Source: Rubellimicrobium aerolatum
GTDB taxonomy: Bacteria > Pseudomonadota > Alphaproteobacteria > Rhodobacterales > Rhodobacteraceae
Assembly (NCBI RefSeq): GCF_017872975.1
Contig: NZ_JAGGJP010000009.1
Span: forward strand, 79,349 to 143,348
DNA: 64,000 bases
Direction: 5' to 3'
Of this stretch, positions 23,301 to 30,604 are shown one piece after another. The position numbers were made by a program, and so were the translations under genes. A model generated the notes under the pieces. It searched no databases. It was given only the letters and a program-made list of their open reading frames with translations, and was not told the DNA's origin. The stretch's first letter is position 1. Every line of letters starts with the position of its first letter.

Positions 23301-23546
23301 ATGAAGATCGTGTGGGATGAACCGAAGCGGCAAGCGACCCTGAAGGATCGGGGCCTCGACTTCGCCGACCTGACACCGGAGTTCTTCGCGGCCGCGCTGG
23401 TTCGTCCAGCGAAGGAAGGCCGATTGATGGCTTTGGGCCGGCTCGATGGCCGCATCCTGGCCGTCGTCGTCCGGCTCCTGGGCCGCGAGGCGCTCTCGGT
23501 CATCTCCATGCGGCCGGCCAGCAAGAAAGAAAGGGCGCTGCTATGA
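23301..23546 (+). CDS. brnT: BrnT family toxin
   Basis: The 81-residue protein has the BrnT pattern: MKIVWDEPKRQATLKDRGLD at the N-terminus, FAALDLTPEFF-like middle (LDFADLTPEFFAA), and the C-terminal RLLGREALSVISMRPASKKE. BrnT is a RelE-like ribonuclease that stops translation when freed from BrnA. ATG at 23301 is chosen because it follows the promoter/operator and gives the family length; upstream in-frame codons lie in the operator. It overlaps brnA by four bases. It faces against the phage early operons on both sides, so it has its own promoter and may be expressed in the lysogen. Confidence 0.88.
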   Translation: MKIVWDEPKRQATLKDRGLDFADLTPEFFAAALVRPAKEGRLMALGRLDGRILAVVVRLLGREALSVISMRPASKKERALL

Positions 23547-23860
23547 CCAGGAAGAATCTCATGACGGAGTTCGAGCCGGGGCACGGCTTTACCCAGGAGG
23601 ACTGGGACGAGGTGAAGGAGGCCGAGGCCGAGTCCACCGACGAGGAGCTGGCGCAGTTCCGCCCGATGTCCGAGGCGATGCCCGACCTCTATGCCGCCCT
23701 TCAGGAGGAGATCGCCCGCCGGCCGGGCCGCCCCAAGTCGCCCGCGCCCAAGGTGCAGGTCTCCCTGCGCCTCGACCCCGACGTGCTCGACAAGTTCCGG
23801 GCCACCGGCAAGGGCTGGCAGGGCCGCGTCAACGCCGCGCTGAGGGCGGCGAAGCTCTGA
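23543..23860 (+). CDS. brnA: BrnA family antitoxin
   Basis: The 105-residue protein has an acidic N-terminal half (GFTQEDWDEVKEAEAESTDEE) that would wrap the toxin and a C-terminal ribbon-helix-helix DNA-binding part (KVQVSLRLDPDVLDKFRATG), ending GRVNAALRAAKL, as in BrnA. It neutralises BrnT and represses the operon through the palindrome at 23253-23288. Its ATG overlaps the brnT stop. It ends 18 bases before the convergent DUF3310 gene. In a prophage it may favour retention of the element or act against other phages. Confidence 0.88.
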   Translation: MTRKNLMTEFEPGHGFTQEDWDEVKEAEAESTDEELAQFRPMSEAMPDLYAALQEEIARRPGRPKSPAPKVQVSLRLDPDVLDKFRATGKGWQGRVNAALRAAKL

Positions 23861-23877
23861 TCCACGGCGGGGCGCGC

Positions 23878-24333
23878 TCACGACCGCCCCTCCGCGTCCG
23901 CGATCATTCCGGCGAGCCGCGCGTGCGCCTCCTCCAGCAGCCGCACCGTCCCGCCATCGATGTCGGCCCACCACAGCAGCCGGATGACCTCCGCGACCGC
24001 CCCCTGGAACTCCGCCAGCACCCCGTCGAACCGCGCGTGATCGCGCTCGGTGCGCCCCTGCGGCCCCGGCCGGCCCCACAGCCGCCGCTCGTGCTCGCGC
24101 GCGACGTACCAGGCCGCCTTGCGCAGGTCCGGGGCGGCCGCGCCCTTGAGCCCCGCCCGCCACAGGTACTTGACCGCGTTGCCGAGGCAGAACCCCATCG
24201 CCTCGGTCATGGCGATGCACTCGACCGACCGCGAGGTGTAGTGGCCGGGCCGGGTCACCGGATCGGCCGCGCCGGCGCGGGCCGACCGGAACACGGGCCC
24301 GGCCTCGGCCGGGACGGGGGTGGCGTGGATCAT
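23878..24333 (-). CDS. DUF3310-type early protein
   Basis: The 151-residue protein contains PGHYTSRSVECIAMTEAMGF (about residues 29-48) and LGNAVKYLWRAGLKG, the core motif of DUF3310 proteins (sometimes called nucleotide-kinase-like) that occur in phage replication regions. The remainder is helical with no known motif. Its biochemical role is not established. ATG at 24333 overlaps the stop of the Toprim primase gene, placing it last in the leftward early operon that begins at 26989. Confidence 0.8.
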   Translation of the reverse strand: MIHATPVPAEAGPVFRSARAGAADPVTRPGHYTSRSVECIAMTEAMGFCLGNAVKYLWRAGLKGAAAPDLRKAAWYVAREHERRLWGRPGPQGRTERDHARFDGVLAEFQGAVAEVIRLLWWADIDGGTVRLLEEAHARLAGMIADAEGRS

Positions 24334-25484
24334 GATGTCCCTCTCGCGCCGGCGGTCCCGGCGTCCATCAGCAGGTCGTTGAGATCGCGGCCCTCGCCCG
24401 GATGGACGATCGACGCGCGCGTGACGGTGGGCACCCGGGCCCGGGCGCGCCGCAGCCCCGCGAGGAGCTTGGCGCGCGTCAGGCGGGGATCGCTGTCCCC
24501 GTCCTGGATGAAGAGGAGCCACTCGACCCCGCGCGGCGGCAGGAACGCCTCGTGCTCGTCGAGGTCGGGGACGCCGGCATACTTCATGCCCTCGCCCCGC
24601 ATGATGCGCGCCCCGCCCATGTGGCCGAGGTCGATCCCCGCCCAGTAGGCCGCCCCGGGGATGGCGTCGGCGGCCAGCGCCGGCAGCGTCGTCTCGATGC
24701 CCTCGCCCATCACCAGCGCCCGGAACGCCTCGCCCCGATGGTGGCTCAGCCGGATCGCGCCGCGCCGCTTGCTGCCCCAGACCTTCTTGGCCGGGCGCGG
24801 CCGTCCGGCGGCGTCCAGCCCGAGGTCCGCCTTGCCCTTGGGCCGGCTCAGGTCCAGCCAGGTCCGGTGCACGCCGATCAGCCCGCCGTTCGGCCCCTGG
24901 ATCAGCGCCAGCATCGCCGGGCCGCGGTGGATCGTCTCGGGCTTGCCGCCCTCCTGGATCACGTAGGCCAGGTCGGGCGCGTAGCGCAGCACGGCCGGCG
25001 GCGCGTCGACGATGGACGCAGGCATCGCCCGCAGCGCGAGGTAGTCGGCGACCGGCGACCCCTTGGCCTCCCGTCCGCCCCGCCAGAGCGCCCGCGCCGA
25101 GGCGATGGCCTCCCCCCGCCGCCGCTCCGCCTCGGCCTCGCGCCGCGCCAGCTCGCGCGCGTGCGCCTCGTCCCGCCGCGCCCGCTCCTCGGGGTCGATC
25201 TCGACGGCCGCGCCGCCCTCCAGCCAGGTAAGAGCCCCCGCGAGGTCGCACCCCAGCACCAGCCGCACGAGGCTGATCGCGTCGCCCTTGGCCTCGCAGC
25301 GGCGGCAGTTGAAGACGTTCTTGCGGACGTTGATCCCGAAGCGGTCCACGCCCCCGCAGGCCGGACAGGGCCCCACCAGCTCGCCCGACACCCGCGACAG
25401 CCCTTGGACGCCCAGCATCTCGGCAACGCGGGCCACCTCGCGGCGCCGCGCGTCCTGAAGGCGGGGATCCTCCGCGACGGCCAT
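24330..25484 (-). CDS. Toprim-domain DNA primase (DUF7146/CHC2-like)
   Basis: The 384-residue protein has a CHC2-like zinc ribbon near the N-terminus: CPACGG (residues 44-49) and CRRCEAKGDA (about 64-73). A Glu/Arg-rich helical linker (95-130) follows. The Toprim domain at about 200-370 has the conserved Glu in LVMGEGIETTLPAL and the acidic pair in FIQDGDSDPR; HPGEGRDLNDLL ends it. It should make primers for the SF3 helicase encoded at 19913-21826; the two functions are split over two genes with the Bro-N/BrnTA region between. ATG at 25484 overlaps the upstream stop. Confidence 0.9.
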   Translation of the reverse strand: MAVAEDPRLQDARRREVARVAEMLGVQGLSRVSGELVGPCPACGGVDRFGINVRKNVFNCRRCEAKGDAISLVRLVLGCDLAGALTWLEGGAAVEIDPEERARRDEAHARELARREAEAERRRGEAIASARALWRGGREAKGSPVADYLALRAMPASIVDAPPAVLRYAPDLAYVIQEGGKPETIHRGPAMLALIQGPNGGLIGVHRTWLDLSRPKGKADLGLDAAGRPRPAKKVWGSKRRGAIRLSHHRGEAFRALVMGEGIETTLPALAADAIPGAAYWAGIDLGHMGGARIMRGEGMKYAGVPDLDEHEAFLPPRGVEWLLFIQDGDSDPRLTRAKLLAGLRRARARVPTVTRASIVHPGEGRDLNDLLMDAGTAGARGTS

Positions 25485-25804
25485 CAGAAGCCCGCCCGGC
25501 TGTGGATGACCTGCACCAGCACGTCGCGCAGCCGCCAGTCGCGGGAATGCTGCGACTCGTCGCTCGGGATCGCGCCGATCACGCGCTCGGCGGCGATCCG
25601 CAGCCCCAGCACCCGGTCGTCCTCGACCAGCGCCAGCTCGTCGCACAGAGCGCGCATCCGGCCCCGGCACTGGGCGCGCAGCTCGGCCCCCCACCCCAAC
25701 AGGTACAGCGTGGTGGCATCGATCAGCCGCAGCGCCGCGCGGCGCTCCAACTCCGTCAGGGGCTTGGCCAGGGACCGGATCGGAGGGGTCCCGCCGTCAG
25801 CCAC
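25484..25804 (-). CDS. Small early phage protein, unknown function
   Basis: The 106-residue protein is read from a GTG at 25804 (VADGGTPPIRSL), overlapping the previous gene by eight bases; no ATG fits. It is helical with LTELERRAALRLIDATTLYL and a basic/acidic C-terminal half. No family is recognised. It lies between the 90-residue protein and the primase in a tightly coupled leftward early operon, so a role in replication or takeover is likely but unproven. Confidence 0.6.
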   Translation of the reverse strand: MADGGTPPIRSLAKPLTELERRAALRLIDATTLYLLGWGAELRAQCRGRMRALCDELALVEDDRVLGLRIAAERVIGAIPSDESQHSRDWRLRDVLVQVIHSRAGF

Positions 25805-26069
25805 GGCCCACCCCCCAGTCCAGCAGGAAGTCCCGCAGCGCCCGGCCCGCGTCCTCCGGGGCTTCCGCGACGCGGCCCCGGAACGCGCCCAGGGCGGGCT
25901 CGGCCAGGTCGCGATCGGCGCGCGGAAGCTGCCCGACGGCCGCCTCGAGCGGCGCGAGCTCGCGCGCCACGCGCGGCGGCAGGTCGCGCGCCAAGGCCCG
26001 CTGCGCCAAGGCCAGCGCCTGCAGGCCGAAGGCCACGCGCGGGCTGTAGGGGGCATGGGCGAAGCGCAT
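25797..26069 (-). CDS. Small early phage protein, unknown function
   Basis: The 90-residue protein (MRFAHAPYSPRVAFGLQALA) starts at ATG 26069, which overlaps the stop of the preceding gene. It is Ala/Leu-rich and helical, with charged faces that suggest a helical bundle or dimer. No membrane segment or known motif is present. It overlaps the next gene by eight bases. Function unknown. Confidence 0.6.
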   Translation of the reverse strand: MRFAHAPYSPRVAFGLQALALAQRALARDLPPRVARELAPLEAAVGQLPRADRDLAEPALGAFRGRVAEAPEDAGRALRDFLLDWGVGRG

Positions 26070-26989
26070 CACGCCACCCCCGCGCGAGCGCGCAGCTCGG
26101 CCACCAGCCAGCCCTGCCCCTCGACCGTGCAGGCCAGCCGCATCCGGCACCGCCCGTCCACCACCTGCCGCACCTCGGCCTTGATCGGCGCGCTCAGCCG
26201 CTCCCAGCGGGCCAGGGCCACCTCGCGCCGCACCCCGGCCGCCGCGAGCTCGGCCAGCACCGCCTCCCGCCGCCCACCCAGCAGCCCCTCGACGAGCTGG
26301 AGATCGAGCGCCGGCGTCCAGGGCGCGCGGTGGTCCAACTGGTCGAGGTGCCGCGCCACGGCGTCGCGATCCGCACCCACGCGCGTCGGGGCCGCCGGCG
26401 CGGGCCGGTCGAAGCCCGCATGGGCATGATGCCGCTCGCGCAGCACCGGCTTGTCGGCCACCCGTGTCGCCCGCAGCTCCGCCATCACGGCGGCGACCAC
26501 GGGGGCCACGGCGGCCGCGCGGGCAGGGGCCGGAGCGGCGGGACGCGCCACGACGACGGGCAGCGGCGCCGGCGCGGGCGCGAGGACGGGCATGGGCAGG
26601 ACCTCCGGCTCGGGACTGGGATCGGGGTGCGAGGCAGCCTCCAGCTCCGGCCGGCGCACCACCAGGACGACGACGGGCGCCGGTTGCGGATCGGGCGCGG
26701 GCGCCGGTTGCGGATTGGGTGTGATTTTCGGATTTGGTTGCGGCAGGGCCTCCGGCTCCGGCGCGACCGCGACGGACGGCTCACCCCCGCCCGGCAGCAC
26801 CAGCCCCGTGCGGATGACGATCTCTGCGCCCGGCACCAGGTCCACCCGCGCCCGGCCCAGCACGGCCAGCGCCTCCTCGACGCGCGCCAGCCGCCGCGAC
26901 AGCCCGCGCCGCTCGGCCGCGGACAGGTCGGGCAGCCCCAGCGCGACGGCGAGGCGGGCGGGACGGGACGGCGAAAGGCTCTGCTCCAT
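26069..26989 (-). CDS. First gene of leftward early operon, unknown function
   Basis: The 306-residue protein has three parts. Residues 1-60 form a helical head (LSAAERRGLSRRLARVEEALAVLG). Residues 75-165 are a low-complexity Pro/Ala/Val region with the repeat PNPQPAPAPDPQPAP. Residues 205-306 are a folded, charged part with RWERLSAPIKAEVRQVVDGR near the end. No family is recognised; the C-terminal part could bind nucleic acid. It follows a 435-base untranslated leader, so its expression is probably controlled at transcript level. Confidence 0.65.
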   Translation of the reverse strand: MEQSLSPSRPARLAVALGLPDLSAAERRGLSRRLARVEEALAVLGRARVDLVPGAEIVIRTGLVLPGGGEPSVAVAPEPEALPQPNPKITPNPQPAPAPDPQPAPVVVLVVRRPELEAASHPDPSPEPEVLPMPVLAPAPAPLPVVVARPAAPAPARAAAVAPVVAAVMAELRATRVADKPVLRERHHAHAGFDRPAPAAPTRVGADRDAVARHLDQLDHRAPWTPALDLQLVEGLLGGRREAVLAELAAAGVRREVALARWERLSAPIKAEVRQVVDGRCRMRLACTVEGQGWLVAELRARAGVA

Positions 26990-27424
26990 GATCAATGCTC
27001 CGGGCAAAGGAGGGGGACGGATGGCAGTCCGTCCCCCAGGGACGCGCGCCAGGCAGGGGCGAGGGCGCGCGGAACACGGGGACCCGTCCGCGGTCGGACG
27101 CGCGGACGGGCCAGCCCCTGCGCGGGAGGGAGACGCAGGGACATGGGGGCCCGGACTGTTTCCGCCCGCGCATCCAGTCCGCTCCGTTTCCCTAAAATTG
27201 TCGCCATACACGCTACGGTTGTATTGGCGGCTGTGGAAAGGCGGGGCGCGGCGCGCATGGGGGTCAGTCTCGGATGCTCGGGAGGGGGTGAAAGAGGGGC
27301 CGGGTCAGGCCGGGTCGTCAGGGGTAGCGGGCGAGGACGCCCGCGCGGCGTGACAGCGCCGCGCGGGCCGGCACCCGCGACGGCGGAGCAACCGCCGCGG
27401 ATGAGGCATGGGGGCCCGTGCCAG
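26990..27424 (-). other. Non-coding leader with GC-rich hairpins
   Basis: No credible gene is seen in these 435 bases between cro and the first early gene; long frames on either strand are Arg/Pro-rich shadows. Perfect stems lie at 27083-27092/27101-27110 (CCCGTCCGCG, 8-base loop) and 27340-27349/27358-27367 (CCCGCGCGGC, 8-base loop). An imperfect AT-rich palindrome lies at 27202-27229 (CGCCATACA with TGTATTGGCG), in a locally AT-rich stretch that may hold a promoter. The layout resembles an attenuated early leader. Confidence 0.5.
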
Positions 27425-27649
27425 TCACGGTGCGGGCCCGGCGGTCGTCTCCTCGGCCAGTGGGAAGAAGTCCTCCCGGCCAAGGGGAAGGCCGTTGGCC
27501 TGCGCGACGGCAAGAACCTCGGGCTTGCTGGGATCGGGGATGGACCCGCGATCCTTCCAACTCTTGACCGTGGACACGGGGCGTTTGATGGCCGCCGCCA
27601 TCGGACGGATGCCACCAAACGCATCGACGATTTTGTTGACGTAAGTCAT
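27425..27649 (-). CDS. Cro-like transcription regulator
   Basis: The 74-residue protein (MTYVNKIVDAFGGIRPMAAA) is a compact helix-turn-helix protein: helices at FGGIRPMAAAIKR and PVSTVKSWKDRGSIP correspond to the DNA-reading unit, and KPEVLAVAQANGLPL closes the fold. It is divergent from cI and its start codon overlaps operator 27649-27667. It should repress cI and switch the phage to lytic growth, as lambda Cro does. The C-terminus is acidic. Identification is by size, fold pattern and position. Confidence 0.85.
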   Translation of the reverse strand: MTYVNKIVDAFGGIRPMAAAIKRPVSTVKSWKDRGSIPDPSKPEVLAVAQANGLPLGREDFFPLAEETTAGPAP

Positions 27650-27720
27650 GTTCGCAAGATGCGCTAATGTCGTTCGCAACGCAAGCGCGATTTGCGAACG
27701 GACGACGGGCGCAAAATGCG
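27649..27720. promoter_or_regulatory. cI-cro intergenic operators
   Basis: The core CGCA-N3-TGCG occurs at 27653-27663 (AGA spacer, with a full left half TGTTCGCA from 27649) and at 27710-27720 (AAA spacer). Between them GTTCGCAA (27672-27679) and TTGCGAAC (27692-27699) form inverted half-sites 12 bases apart. The outer site covers the cro start codon, the inner site abuts the cI start. These fit CI/Cro binding and competition for divergent promoters. Confidence 0.8.
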
Positions 27721-27722
27721 TC

Positions 27723-28427
27723 ATGGCTCCGCGCATGACACAGGTCAGCGACGTCGCCCTCCGGCTCCGGGATATCCGTCAGCGCTCCGGTTTTTCGGTG
27801 CGGGGCTTTGCCGAAGCTTTGGGCATGACCGCAGGTGGCTACAAGCACTACGAGGATCGCTACAAGCGACCTTTCTTTCCCCGGGATTTTGTCGAGGATC
27901 TGCTGCACGTGCTTGTCCCACGCGGTTTTAATCCGACCGAGCTGCTGGCCTTGGCCGGCGAGGATGCCGACCCGGCGGGCGCAGCCGAATCGCACCCCGT
28001 CGCCGCGGTCGAGGGCAAGGCCCTCATCCCGCTCTACGACGTGGCGGCCAGCGCCGGGCCCGGCACCTACGTGGACAGCTACGAGCCGATCGCCACCAGC
28101 CTCGCCCTCCCCGAGGACTACCTCCGCCGGATCACGCGCGCGCGCCGGGACGATCTCGCCATCATCAGCGTCAAAGGCGACTCGATGTGGCCTACGCTTA
28201 AGGACGACGATATCGTCCTGCTGGATCTATCCAAGCGCAGCACGGCCTTCGACGGCCTTTTCGTGCTGCGCTTCCGCGACGCGCTCCACGTCAAGCGGCT
28301 CGGCCGGGGCTCCCGCCCCGACCTGGTCGCCATCATCAGCGACAACAAGGACTATCCGACGCAGGAATACCCCGCCGACGACGTCCAGGTGGTCGGCAAG
28401 GTTCTCTGGGTCGGAGGGAAGGTTTGA
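27723..28427 (+). CDS. CI-like repressor with S24 (LexA-type) domain
   Basis: The 234-residue protein keeps the prophage silent. Residues 10-75 hold a helix-turn-helix (LRLRDIRQRSGFSVRGFAEALG). The C-terminal half is an S24/LexA-like autoprotease: the Ser motif ISVKGDSMWPTL (about 140-151) and the Lys region FDGLFVLRFRDALHVKRL. A possible Ala-Gly-type cleavage area is near AGEDADPAGAAES. Start is ATG at 27723; the ATG four codons later (MTQVSD) is an alternative outside the operator. RecA-dependent self-cleavage after DNA damage is expected from the family. Confidence 0.92.
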   Translation: MAPRMTQVSDVALRLRDIRQRSGFSVRGFAEALGMTAGGYKHYEDRYKRPFFPRDFVEDLLHVLVPRGFNPTELLALAGEDADPAGAAESHPVAAVEGKALIPLYDVAASAGPGTYVDSYEPIATSLALPEDYLRRITRARRDDLAIISVKGDSMWPTLKDDDIVLLDLSKRSTAFDGLFVLRFRDALHVKRLGRGSRPDLVAIISDNKDYPTQEYPADDVQVVGKVLWVGGKV

Positions 28428-29239
28428 ATAGATACAGTTTCGCGGGCGGGTTGCTGCAGGTGCTAGGCGGGCTGGCTTGGCTTGGCGGCGGCCTGTCACT
28501 GCTTGGCGGGCTCTACTGGCTCAGCCAGAGCGAAGTCCCGCTCGGTTTGGCAACAATGATCGTTGGGATCATCTCAGCTGTCGCCCTACTCGCAATGTGC
28601 GAGGTCGGGGCCGCAGTACTCGACCTCGCGGACAACTCCGCCTCCCTGTTGCATTCCCAGCGCGAGGCCGACACCAGGGCCAACAAAGCCGCGCAGATCC
28701 CCCAGCCCGCGCCGCCCGTCACGACTGCGGCATCGGCTCCCGCCGCGCCGCGTCCGCAGGCCGTAGATTCCCGCCGGTGGCAGTTCCTCAAGGAGGCCGA
28801 CCCGGAGGTCGCGGCCGCCGCGACCCGCGTGGCTGGCCTGGGACCGGGCTACGAGGACCATCTCGCCGAACGGCTCCTCACCCTTGGCGACCGCGCCCTT
28901 CTGCCCGGCATCGAGCGCGGGCTGGCCGAGGCCGCCGAAGCGGAACGGCGGCGGCACGAAGAAGCGGTGGCGGCCATGGGCGAGGGCACCGCCCGCGAGC
29001 TGCAGACCTATCGCGCCTTGGTCGAGGCCAATGGCGGGCTCGACCCCAAGGAGAAGAAGCGTGTTGTCGACATCCAGCCCTACTCGGGAAGCTGGCTGGC
29101 CTTCCAAGGCGGCCTGCGGATCAAGCTCGAGGACAGCTCCTTCCTGTTGATGAAGGACGGCTTTGGGCGGCGGTTCCTTTATGATCCGGATGCCGGCTTT
29201 GGCCGGGGTCCGCTCCGAAAGGCCGAGTCAGAAGGTTAG
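28424..29239 (+). CDS. Repressor-coupled two-helix membrane protein, unknown function
   Basis: The 271-residue protein starts at a TTG that overlaps the cI stop (TTGA), so it is expected to be made together with the repressor in the lysogen. Two hydrophobic segments lie at about residues 6-34 and 40-66, followed by a Pro/Ala linker and a soluble C-terminal part (about 115-271) with WQFLKEADPEVAAAATRVAG, a charged helical stretch, and a final beta-rich segment VDIQPYSGSWLAFQGGLRIK. No family is recognised. Lysogen expression and membrane anchoring fit superinfection exclusion or defence, which is inference. Confidence 0.7.
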   Translation: MNRYSFAGGLLQVLGGLAWLGGGLSLLGGLYWLSQSEVPLGLATMIVGIISAVALLAMCEVGAAVLDLADNSASLLHSQREADTRANKAAQIPQPAPPVTTAASAPAAPRPQAVDSRRWQFLKEADPEVAAAATRVAGLGPGYEDHLAERLLTLGDRALLPGIERGLAEAAEAERRRHEEAVAAMGEGTARELQTYRALVEANGGLDPKEKKRVVDIQPYSGSWLAFQGGLRIKLEDSSFLLMKDGFGRRFLYDPDAGFGRGPLRKAESEG

Positions 29240-29280
29240 ACCAGGGCCCGAACGAGATGGACCCGAACCGGAGGAGCCGA

Positions 29281-29562
29281 ATGATGCCTGACGACGCAGA
29301 CTACGCCAAACTTCTGGCAAGGCTGGACGATCTCGAGAACCTGTCCCAGCATCAGGCTGGTGTAGTTATCGCCCTCTACAATGGGCTGAACCGGCTCAGC
29401 TCCGTCATGATCGGCGTCAACAAGTCCATCCTGAGCGCCGTCTTGGGTCGGGACGAACCGCCCGACCTGCAGAGCAAGCTTGAACAGGATGGTCAAACCT
29501 TGGCTGACACTCTCCACGACATAGCCAATCGGCTGGATTTGATGAATGACAGCCTCCGGTAG
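29281..29562 (+). CDS. Small coiled-coil protein of the lysogeny module
   Basis: The 93-residue protein starts at ATG 29281, six bases after GGAGGA; an upstream ATG at 29257 lacks such a site. It is helical with heptad-like spacing (LLARLDDLENLSQHQAGVVI and LADTLHDIANRLDLM) and a central weakly hydrophobic segment NRLSSVMIGVNKSILSAVLG. No family is recognised. Its end overlaps the next gene by 17 bases, linking it to the third member of the module. Confidence 0.65.
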   Translation: MMPDDADYAKLLARLDDLENLSQHQAGVVIALYNGLNRLSSVMIGVNKSILSAVLGRDEPPDLQSKLEQDGQTLADTLHDIANRLDLMNDSLR

Positions 29563-29935
29563 ACCCACCCCCCCTGCACCCCCGCCGATCGACAAGCCCA
29601 GCAACGTCCTCGACTTCCCCGGATCGCGGCGGTCCTCGCCGTCCAGCAACGACAGCTTGCAGACTGATCCTTCGACCTCATATTCAGGTGGTGGAGGTGG
29701 CGGCATGGAAACCCGGTTGGCGGTCGTGGAGGTCAAGCTGGCGGCGGTGGAAACCCGCCTAGAGGCCATCGACACGCGTATGCGCGCCGTCGAGGCCAGC
29801 CTCGCGACCCTCACGGAGAGGGTGGCCCATCTGCCGTCCAAGGGCTTCATCGTCACCAGCACCATGACGACATTGGCCGTCGTGGCCGCCTTCGGCCTGT
29901 TCGCCGACCGATTGCGCGCCCTTTTGGGGCTCTGA
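29546..29935 (+). CDS. Coiled-coil protein with C-terminal membrane anchor
   Basis: The 129-residue protein has a Pro/Ser-rich disordered head (1-48), a Gly run (GGGGGG about 49-54), and a coiled coil with near-perfect heptads (METRLAVVEVKLAAVETRLE, then AIDTRMRAVEASLATLTERV). One C-terminal hydrophobic segment follows (TSTMTTLAVVAAFGLFADRL). This head-coil-anchor layout is known from phage XhlA-like and DUF1640-like proteins, but family membership is not certain. A strong terminator follows 22 bases after the stop, closing the cI transcript. Confidence 0.68.
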   Translation: MTASGRPTPPAPPPIDKPSNVLDFPGSRRSSPSSNDSLQTDPSTSYSGGGGGGMETRLAVVEVKLAAVETRLEAIDTRMRAVEASLATLTERVAHLPSKGFIVTSTMTTLAVVAAFGLFADRLRALLGL

Positions 29936-29957
29936 CGCCACCCAAACCACTGACCCA

Positions 29958-29982
29958 AGCCCGCCACTCCGGCGGGCTTTTT
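29958..29982 (+). terminator. Rho-independent terminator of the cI operon
   Basis: AGCCCGCC (29958-29965) pairs with GGCGGGCT (29971-29978) over a five-base loop and is followed directly by a T run to 29982. It ends the cI/membrane-module transcript and insulates it from the rightward operon. Confidence 0.9.
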
Positions 29983-30056
29983 GCTGTCCGCCTCCATTGT
30001 CCACGATGGCGCAACTGTTCGTTTCAACCCTTCGATTCGGGTCTACAGCACTGGCT

Positions 30057-30111
30057 TGCGAACACTGTTGACGCAATTTGCGCTTGCGTGACTGTTCGCA
30101 TTTTGCGAACA
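30057..30111 (+). promoter_or_regulatory. Second operator cluster, rightward early operon
   Basis: TGTTCGCA-TTT-TGCGAACA at 30093-30111 is a perfect palindrome with the same core as the cI-cro operators. A second core CGCA-ATT-TGCG is at 30072-30082 and a lone half-site TGCGAACA at 30057-30064. TTGACG at 30068-30073 could be a -35 box, putting the palindrome over the start of transcription. CI bound here would silence the operon that begins at 30152. Confidence 0.8.
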
Positions 30112-30151
30112 TAGTCCTATGCCGCGCTCCTGCGGCTGGCAAAGGGACAGC

Positions 30152-30604
30152 ATGTTCGGATTTCTCAACGGCAAGAAGGCCAGGAACGACCTCAAGGCGA
30201 AGCTCGCCGACAGCGCCAACCGCCTGAGCGGCCGGCTCGACTTCCTCCAGGGCGCGGTGTCGCTCGCCGCGCTCGTCATGGCCGCCGACGGCGAGATCGA
30301 GGCGGCCGAGCGCGACATGCTCGCGCGCTCGCTGCGCAACAACGACACGCTCAACGCCGCCTACACCGGCGCGCAGATCGACGAGGCGACGAAGCGGGCG
30401 CTCGCCAAGGCCGAGCAGGGCCGCACCGGCAAGAAGGCCCTCTGGTCCGAGGTCGAGGACCTGAAGGGCGACCCCGACGCCGAGACGGTGATCCTGATGG
30501 CGATGGACGTGGCCGACAGCGACGGCGACATGGAGCCCGCCGAGCAGAAGGTCCTGCGCGACGCCTGCGACCGGCTCGGCCTCAGCTTCGAGGCGCTGGT
30601 CTGA
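30152..30604 (+). CDS. TerB-like protein
   Basis: The 150-residue protein carries the two acidic helix-loop motifs of the TerB/TerB-like family: VMAADGEIEAAERDML (about 42-57) and DVADSDGDMEPAEQKVL (about 118-134), which resemble metal-binding hands. ATG at 30152 is chosen because AGGGA precedes it; the ATG at 30119 would start inside the operator region. TerB-domain proteins occur in tellurite resistance and in phage-defence or membrane-stress systems. In this prophage it leads the operon controlled by the second operator cluster; its role is unknown. Confidence 0.82.
   Translation: MFGFLNGKKARNDLKAKLADSANRLSGRLDFLQGAVSLAALVMAADGEIEAAERDMLARSLRNNDTLNAAYTGAQIDEATKRALAKAEQGRTGKKALWSEVEDLKGDPDAETVILMAMDVADSDGDMEPAEQKVLRDACDRLGLSFEALV

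Noticed and set aside
27413..27441. Hairpin at the cro stop codon as terminator
   Set aside because: The stem needs two G-U pairs and no T run follows on either strand, so it was not listed as a terminator.
26992..27624. Minus-strand 210-codon frame between cro and the early operon
   Set aside because: It overlaps cro in another frame and contains only compositional Arg/Pro/Gly runs.
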